A DNA stretch of 59,338 nt from Azoarcus sp. (GTDB lineage Bacteria; Pseudomonadota; Gammaproteobacteria; Burkholderiales; Rhodocyclaceae): contig JAISCE010000012.1 in NCBI GenBank assembly GCA_031265765.1, forward strand, positions 1 through 59,338, in the 5' to 3' direction. The position numbers were made by a program, and so were the translations under genes. Shown piece after piece: positions 56,850 to 59,338 of the stretch (positions within the stretch are counted from its first letter, which is position 1; the number at the start of each line of letters is the position of its first letter). Below the pieces are notes generated by a model, which was not told where the DNA came from, searched no databases, and worked only from the letters and a program-made list of their open reading frames with translations.

Positions 56850-59114
56850 CTATTGCGGCTTCGTTTCCCGATCGTCCTTCACGCAATCGACGTAATACCG
56901 TCCATCTCCACCTTTCACCAAGCCGTGAATATCCGTCTCGAAGCCCGGAAACGCCGCGTTGAAATCGCGCGCGAACGCGAGGTAGCGGACGATGGTGGCG
57001 TTGAAGCGTTCGCCCGGAATCAGGAGCGGAATACCCGGCGGATAGGGCGTGACCAGCATCGCCGTGACGCGGCCTTCGAGATCGGCGATTGACAGCCGCT
57101 CGATTTCGCCATGCGCGACGCGGGCGAAAGCATCGGCGGGCTTCATTGCCGGCACCATCTCGGAAAGGTACATCCGGGTAGTGAGGTGCGCTACGTCGTG
57201 CTTTTTGTAGAAATGGTGGATTTGGCTGCACAGATCCTTGAGACCGACGCGCTCGTAGCGCGGACGATGGGCGATGAATTCCGGCATGACCCGCCACAGC
57301 GGCTCGTTGCGATCGTAGTCGTCCTTGAATTGCTGCAATTCGGTGACCATCGTGTTCCAGCGGCCTTTGGTGATGCCGATGGTGAACATGATGAAGAAAG
57401 AATAAAGCCCGGTCTTTTCGACGATGATGCCGTGCTCGGCGAGATATTTGGTGACGATGGCCGCCGGGATGCCGGTATCGTCGGCGAAATCGCCATCGAC
57501 ATCCAGTCCCGGCGTGATGATGGTGGCCTTGATCGGATCGAGCATGTTGAAGCCGGGGGCCAGTTCGCCGAAGCCGTGCCAACGTTCGTCGGCGCGCAGC
57601 ATCCAGTCTTCGCGGCTGAGCAGGCCGTCGTCGTCGAGCCGCTCCGGCCCCCAGACCTGGAACCACCAGTCTTCGCCGCCGTAGTCGCCGCCGACCTTGC
57701 GCATGGCGCGGCGGAATTCGATGGCCTCCGCCAGCGATTCATTGACCAGCGCCGTGCCGCCGGGCGCTTCCATCATCGCCGCGGCCACGTCGCAGGAGGC
57801 GATGATGGCGTATTGCGGCGAGGTGGACGTGTGCATCAGATAGGCTTCGTTGAAAACGTCGCGGTCAAGCTGGCGGCGTTCGGAATTCTGTACGAGGATT
57901 TGCGAAGCCTGGCTCAGGCCGGCAAGCAGCTTGTGGGTGGATTGGGTGGAAAACACCATGGAATCCCGGCAGCGCGGTCGCCCTTCGCCAATGGCATGGT
58001 AGTCGCCGTAGAAATCGTGGAAGGCGGCATGCGGCAGCCAGGCTTCGTCGAAGTGCAAGGTGTCGATGTTGCCGTCGAGCATCTGTTTGATGGTTTCAAC
58101 GTTGTAGAGCACACCGTCATAGGTCGACTGGGTGATGGTGAGGATGCGGGGCTTTTTGTTCCTTGCCGCGCGGGCGAAGGGATTGGCTTCGATTTTTTTC
58201 TGAATGTTCTCGAAGGCGAATTCTTCGATCGGAATCGGGCCGATGATGCCGTAGTGATTCCGGGTCGGGGTCAAGAAGACCGGCACCGCGCCAGTCATGA
58301 TGATCGAGTGGAGTATCGATTTGTGGCAGTTGCGATCCACGACCACGATGTCGCCGGGCGCGACAGTGGTATGCCAGACCATCTTGTTCGAGGTCGATGT
58401 GCCGTTGGTGACGAAATAGAGGTGATCGCAGTTGAAGATGCGCGCCGCGTTGTGTTCGGACGCGGCCACGGGGCCGGTGTGGTCGAGCAGTTGGCCGAGT
58501 TCATCGACGGCATTGCAGACATCGGCGCGCAACATGTTTTCGCCGAAGAACTGGTGGAACATTTGTCCGACCGGGCTTTTCAGGAAGGCGACGCCGCCTG
58601 AATGGCCGGGGCAGTGCCAGGAGTAGGAACTGTCGGCGGCGTAATGGGTGAGCGCGCGAAAGAAGGGCGGCGGCAGCGAATCGAGGTAGTGCTTGGCTTC
58701 GCGCACGACGTAGCGGGCGATGAATTCCGGCGTGTCCTCGAACATGTGGATGAAGCCATGCAGTTCGCGCAGCACGTCGTTGGGGATGTGGCGCGCGGTG
58801 CGGGTTTCGCCGTAGAGGAAGATGGGGATGTCGGTATTGCGGCGGCGGATGGCTTCGACGAAGGCGCGCAGGTCGGCGATGGCTTTGTCTGCGGCTTCGC
58901 GCGAGCCGAATTCGTCGTCGTCGATGGACAGGATGAAAGCCGAGGCGCGGCTCTGCTGTTGCGCAAAGGACGCCAGGTCGCCGTAACTGGTCGCGCCGAG
59001 CACGTCCATGTCTTCTTTTTCGATGGCTTCGACCAGGGCGCGGATATCCAGGCCGGACGCATTGTCGGAGCGGAAGTCCTCGTCGATGATGATGATGGGG
59101 AAGTTGAATCGCAT
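56850..59114 (-). CDS. Orn/Lys/Arg decarboxylase
   Basis: 754 residues, fold type I PLP decarboxylase of the AdiA/LdcI/SpeF group, with N-terminal wing domain (about 1-130), core with CPGHSGG (168-174), VVDRNCHKS, HFDEAWLPHAAF (354-365) and PLP lysine in STHKLLAGLSQAS (Lys395), and a C-terminal domain with TPYPPGIPLLIPGE. Length fits AdiA-like arginine decarboxylase best (755 in E. coli), but lysine cannot be excluded. No antiporter gene is adjacent. Convergent with the encapsulin operon. Confidence 0.93.
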   Translation of the reverse strand: MRFNFPIIIIDEDFRSDNASGLDIRALVEAIEKEDMDVLGATSYGDLASFAQQQSRASAFILSIDDDEFGSREAADKAIADLRAFVEAIRRRNTDIPIFLYGETRTARHIPNDVLRELHGFIHMFEDTPEFIARYVVREAKHYLDSLPPPFFRALTHYAADSSYSWHCPGHSGGVAFLKSPVGQMFHQFFGENMLRADVCNAVDELGQLLDHTGPVAASEHNAARIFNCDHLYFVTNGTSTSNKMVWHTTVAPGDIVVVDRNCHKSILHSIIMTGAVPVFLTPTRNHYGIIGPIPIEEFAFENIQKKIEANPFARAARNKKPRILTITQSTYDGVLYNVETIKQMLDGNIDTLHFDEAWLPHAAFHDFYGDYHAIGEGRPRCRDSMVFSTQSTHKLLAGLSQASQILVQNSERRQLDRDVFNEAYLMHTSTSPQYAIIASCDVAAAMMEAPGGTALVNESLAEAIEFRRAMRKVGGDYGGEDWWFQVWGPERLDDDGLLSREDWMLRADERWHGFGELAPGFNMLDPIKATIITPGLDVDGDFADDTGIPAAIVTKYLAEHGIIVEKTGLYSFFIMFTIGITKGRWNTMVTELQQFKDDYDRNEPLWRVMPEFIAHRPRYERVGLKDLCSQIHHFYKKHDVAHLTTRMYLSEMVPAMKPADAFARVAHGEIERLSIADLEGRVTAMLVTPYPPGIPLLIPGERFNATIVRYLAFARDFNAAFPGFETDIHGLVKGGDGRYYVDCVKDDRETKPQ

Positions 59115-59292
59115 CTCGGCTCCTGCTCCGACTTTGTGCCTGAGTTATTCCTGCTTTGCGCTTCTGGAGTGGTGGTAATACAAGTATGCCAAGCCAGCCG
59201 GCGCGATAAAAACAGCCATACTGACCTGCCCCCATGTGGCGTACCACTGATAACCAGAGTCCAAGGTTGAGATTACAGCACATCGGGTGATG

Positions 59293-59326
59293 GCGTTGCA
59301 TCGCCAGCATGCTGGCGATGCAACGC
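59293..59326. repeat. Perfect 34-bp palindrome
   Basis: GCGTTGCATCGCCAGCA is followed directly by its exact reverse complement, with no spacer. It lies 179 bases upstream of the decarboxylase start, at the window edge. No T-run is visible. The sequence 59115-59292 between it and the decarboxylase start shows no supportable gene. Confidence 0.75.
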
Positions 59327-59338
59327 GGCGAATTGCGC

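Overview
The window is a dense, GC-rich stretch of chromosome from a motile betaproteobacterium. A Rhodocyclales- or Nitrosomonadales-like member is my best guess, from gene order (trxB/ftsK/lolA/rarA, rpsF-priB-rpsR-rplI, ybgC-tolQRAB-pal, a STAS protein before hslVU) and protein similarity from memory; there is no rRNA to confirm it. Almost all of it is housekeeping sequence with short spacers. I see no intact transposon, prophage or CRISPR array.

Layout. 1-5.2 kb: the start of an AAA-type ATPase gene cut by the window edge, then rarA, lolA and ftsK, all leftward. 5.3-7.3 kb: a Crp-type regulator divergent from trxB. 7.5-9.4 kb: an exported RCC1-repeat protein. 9.7-12.8 kb: P-II protein, a small unknown protein behind a CRP-like box, pyrophosphatase, a copper-chaperone-like protein and a TauE/SafE-type membrane protein. 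13-20.3 kb: a GGDEF/EAL protein, then flhF-flhG-fliA-motC-motD. 20.3-23.1 kb: metY and gap flanking a cluster of DnaA-box-like sequences. 23.1-32.9 kb: a nine-gene MSHA/type IV-like pilus operon joined almost throughout by overlapping start and stop codons. 33-35.3 kb: a ParB-like remnant, tRNA-Thr and a ribosomal protein operon. 35.5-39.9 kb: tol-pal. 40-44.3 kb: a double-STAS protein, hslVU and a class II aldolase. 44.3-48.8 kb: glnA with sigma-54 and NtrC sites, a cation efflux protein, rhodanese and nadA. 48.8-51.6 kb: a membrane protein, a DUF411 protein, a radical SAM protein and a small XRE regulator. 52.3-56.8 kb: the encapsulin operon. 56.9-59.1 kb: an Orn/Lys/Arg decarboxylase.

The outstanding system is at 52.3-56.8 kb: cysK, serine acetyltransferase, an SrpI-like family 2A encapsulin shell protein, and a SufS-type cysteine desulfurase with a roughly 106-residue low-complexity N-terminal extension. 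The predicted flow is serine to O-acetylserine to cysteine, then sulfur release by the desulfurase inside a protein nanocompartment. Family 2A encapsulins with desulfurase cargo are already known. What stands out here is a compact locus with cysteine synthase and serine acetyltransferase directly upstream in a GTGA overlap.

Other points: a textbook NtrC/sigma-54 glnA control region; an FlhG homologue without a Walker A motif; fliA directly next to motCD with no che genes between; a GAPDH with Gly where NAD-specific enzymes have Asp; and several strong palindromes.
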